Shown here: piece by piece, positions 30,586-32,643 of the stretch
How the letters are laid out: each line of letters starts with the position of its first letter
Numbering within the stretch: the first letter of the stretch is position 1
Assembly: GCA_947378275.1 (NCBI GenBank)
Contig: CANCJD010000007.1
Location: 1-32,643, forward strand
Direction of reading: 5' to 3'
Length of the DNA: 32,643 bases
Source: Comamonadaceae bacterium
GTDB taxonomy: Bacteria; Pseudomonadota; Gammaproteobacteria; Burkholderiales; Burkholderiaceae_C
Made by a program: the position numbers and the translations under genes
The notes under the pieces: model-generated
What the model was told of the DNA's origin: nothing
The model's database searches: none
Seen by the model: the letters and a program-made list of their open reading frames with translations, nothing else

Positions 30586-31158
30586 ATGTTTTTCATCGCC
30601 ACCCTGTGGGCCGCCGTGCTCAATCTCTGTTTTCTGACGGCCGCCTTGGCTTGGACGCCCGCCTTTTGGACGGACGCCGCCCACTGGCTGCAGGCTTTGC
30701 CTTGGCGCACCTTTGGCACCGAGCTGGGCGCTTTGCTGCAAATGCACCCCGCAGACGCGGGCACCGTGTGGGCGCTGTGGCTGTGCGTGAGCGCGTTCTT
30801 GCTGGTGGGCGCACTGGCCGCCTATGTGCTGCTCAAGCTGCGCGCCCCGACCGCCACCGTGGCGCCCCTGCCCACGCCCGAAGTCGCGGCCATGTTTGGC
30901 AATTTGTCCAGCAGCTTGCAGGGTTTGCAGGGCTTTGGCGACCTGGATGCGCCCGCGCCCAAGGCAATCAGCCCAGCGCCTGCCGTTGCTGCAATACCAG
31001 TCGCCCAAGACGTGCACACCGTTTCTGCCCTGATGGCGCAAGAGCCAGCGCCAGCGCCTGCGGCTATCGGTGCGTCATTGCAAGAAATTGACCCCGAACT
31101 GGGCTCTAGTTACGACGCACTGTTGCGCGAGCTGGGGTCGGCGCGACCCTTGAAGTAA
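30586..31158 (+). CDS. Hypothetical membrane protein, two hydrophobic segments and a Pro/Ala-rich tail
   Basis: MFFIATLWAAVLNLCFLTAALAW and TVWALWLCVSAFLLVGALAAYVLLKL; starts 18 nt after the preceding ORF. Confidence 0.72.
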   Translation: MFFIATLWAAVLNLCFLTAALAWTPAFWTDAAHWLQALPWRTFGTELGALLQMHPADAGTVWALWLCVSAFLLVGALAAYVLLKLRAPTATVAPLPTPEVAAMFGNLSSSLQGLQGFGDLDAPAPKAISPAPAVAAIPVAQDVHTVSALMAQEPAPAPAAIGASLQEIDPELGSSYDALLRELGSARPLK

Positions 31159-31165
31159 CGCTACT

Positions 31166-31183
31166 GCGCCCCGCGCAGGGCGC
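31166..31183. terminator. GC hairpin between convergent membrane protein and mutS
   Basis: GCGCCC-CGCGCA-GGGCGC, ending 2 nt before the mutS stop; no T tract. Confidence 0.35.
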
Positions 31184-31185
31184 CG

Positions 31186-32643
31186 CTACGTTGCCGCAAG
31201 CGCCTTGAGCTGGTAAATCGCATCCATCGCCTCACGCGGGCTCATGGCGTCGGGGTTCAGGGCGGCGACGGCCGCTTCTACGGCGCTGGGGGCGGCCAGC
31301 GCTTCCAGAGGTGGCGCGGCAAACAGATCGACTTGGGCGCGCGATGCGGTGGACTGGGCCTCTAGCGCATCCAGCGTGCGCCGGGCCTGGTTGAGCACCG
31401 CAGCGGGCATACCGGCCAGGCGCGCCACTTGCACGCCGTAGCTGCGGCTCGCGGGCCCCGGCTCTATGGCGTGCAAAAACACAATGTCGCGTCCCGACTC
31501 GGCGGCGCTCACATGCACATTGACCGCGCCATGGTGGCTGGCGGGAAACTCGGTCAGCTCAAAGTAATGCGTGGCAAACAGGCAAAAGGCTTGGGTTTTG
31601 TCGTGTAACTGGGTGGCAATGGCGCTGGCCAGGGCCAGGCCATCAAAGGTAGACGTGCCCCGGCCAATCTCGTCCATCAGCACCAGCGACTGCGGTGTGG
31701 CGCTGTGCAATATTTGTGCGGCTTCCACCATTTCCAGCATAAAGGTCGATTGCGCATTGGCCAGGTCGTCGGCGGCGCCAATGCGGGTGTGGATGGCGTC
31801 CATCGGCCCCAGGCGGCAGGCACTGGCCGGCACATACGAGCCCACGCTGGCCAGCAACACGATCAGCGCCACCTGGCGCATATAGGTGGATTTGCCGCCC
31901 ATATTGGGGCCGGTAATCACCTGCAGGCGCTGGCGGAGCCCGAGCTGCGTGTCGTTGGCAATAAAGCAGCCGCTGCTCAGTTCAGCCAGACGCGATTCCA
32001 CCACCGGGTGGCGGCCCTGGGAAATTTCGATGCAGGGGTGTTCGACAAACTGCGGTGCGCACCAGCCCAGGGTGAGCGAGCGCTCGGCCAGGGCGCACAG
32101 CGCGTCCAGTGCAGCGAGCGCGCGCGCCAAGCGCGTGAGCGGGCTCACAAAGGCTTGCAAAGCGTCCAGTACCTGCTCAAACAGCCATTTTTCGCGGGCC
32201 AGGGCGCGCTCTTGGGCGCTCAGCGCCTTGTCTTCAAAGGTCTTTAGTTCGGGGGTGATAAAGCGCTCGGCGTTTTTCAGGGTCTGGCGGCGGCGGTAGT
32301 CGTCGGGCACTTTGCTGGCCTGACCCTGGGTCACCTCAATATAAAAACCATGCACCTTGTTGAACTGCACGCGCAAATTGGCAATGCCGGTGCGCGTGCG
32401 CTCGCGTGTTTCGAGGTCGAGCAAAAAAGCGTCGCAATTGGTCTGGATGGCGCGCAGCTCGTCCAGATCGGCGTCAAAGCCGCTGGCAATCACGCCGCCG
32501 TCGCGCACCAGCGCGGCGGGCTCGGGCGCAATGGCGCGCAGCAGCAGGGCGGCGCAATCATTAGGCGGCAGCAGATCGGTGCCAATGCGTTCCAACAAGG
32601 TGCCGGCAGCGCCCAGGCCAGTGATTGATTCCTGGTCGGCCTG
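31186..32643 (-). CDS. mutS: DNA mismatch repair protein MutS, C-terminal part (5' end beyond window)
   Basis: Walker [71 protein letters not shown]. The frame stays open through 32643. Confidence 0.97.
   Translation of the reverse strand, partial: QADQESITGLGAAGTLLERIGTDLLPPNDCAALLLRAIAPEPAALVRDGGVIASGFDADLDELRAIQTNCDAFLLDLETRERTRTGIANLRVQFNKVHGFYIEVTQGQASKVPDDYRRRQTLKNAERFITPELKTFEDKALSAQERALAREKWLFEQVLDALQAFVSPLTRLARALAALDALCALAERSLTLGWCAPQFVEHPCIEISQGRHPVVESRLAELSSGCFIANDTQLGLRQRLQVITGPNMGGKSTYMRQVALIVLLASVGSYVPASACRLGPMDAIHTRIGAADDLANAQSTFMLEMVEAAQILHSATPQSLVLMDEIGRGTSTFDGLALASAIATQLHDKTQAFCLFATHYFELTEFPASHHGAVNVHVSAAESGRDIVFLHAIEPGPASRSYGVQVARLAGMPAAVLNQARRTLDALEAQSTASRAQVDLFAAPPLEALAAPSAVEAAVAALNPDAMSPREAMDAIYQLKALAAT

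Overview
The window is GC-rich chromosomal DNA of betaproteobacterial (Comamonadaceae-like) character, almost fully packed with genes. I saw no rRNA, tRNA, CRISPR array, transposase or phage genes. Order: GspE/PulE-type ATPase (5' end outside the window); a TctB-TctA pair; ahpC-ahpF; a Nudix hydrolase (-); an SDR; gshA; ylqF/rbgA; a short membrane ORF missing from the supplied track (-); class III (GSH-dependent formaldehyde) ADH (-); a second, divergent TctB-TctA pair in more AT-rich DNA; a FadH-like reductase with a C-terminal NTF2/SnoaL-like domain, then an SDR and an acyl-CoA synthetase; a minus-strand operon of nitroreductase, small ORF, GST, BVMO-like FMO and HSL-type esterase; a small ORF with an RluE-like pseudouridine synthase; DUF2306 and glnS (-); uppP; an Anbu proteasome-like peptidase with an alpha/beta hydrolase (-); a coiled-coil plus membrane protein pair; and mutS (-, truncated by the window end). 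Best leads: the FadH::NTF2-like fusion, an Anbu gene without its usual partners, the unlisted 58-aa ORF behind adhC, overlapping alternative hairpins before gshA, an OxyR-like site before ahpC, and the altered signature motif of the second TctA. All family calls come from reading the sequence; no searches were run.
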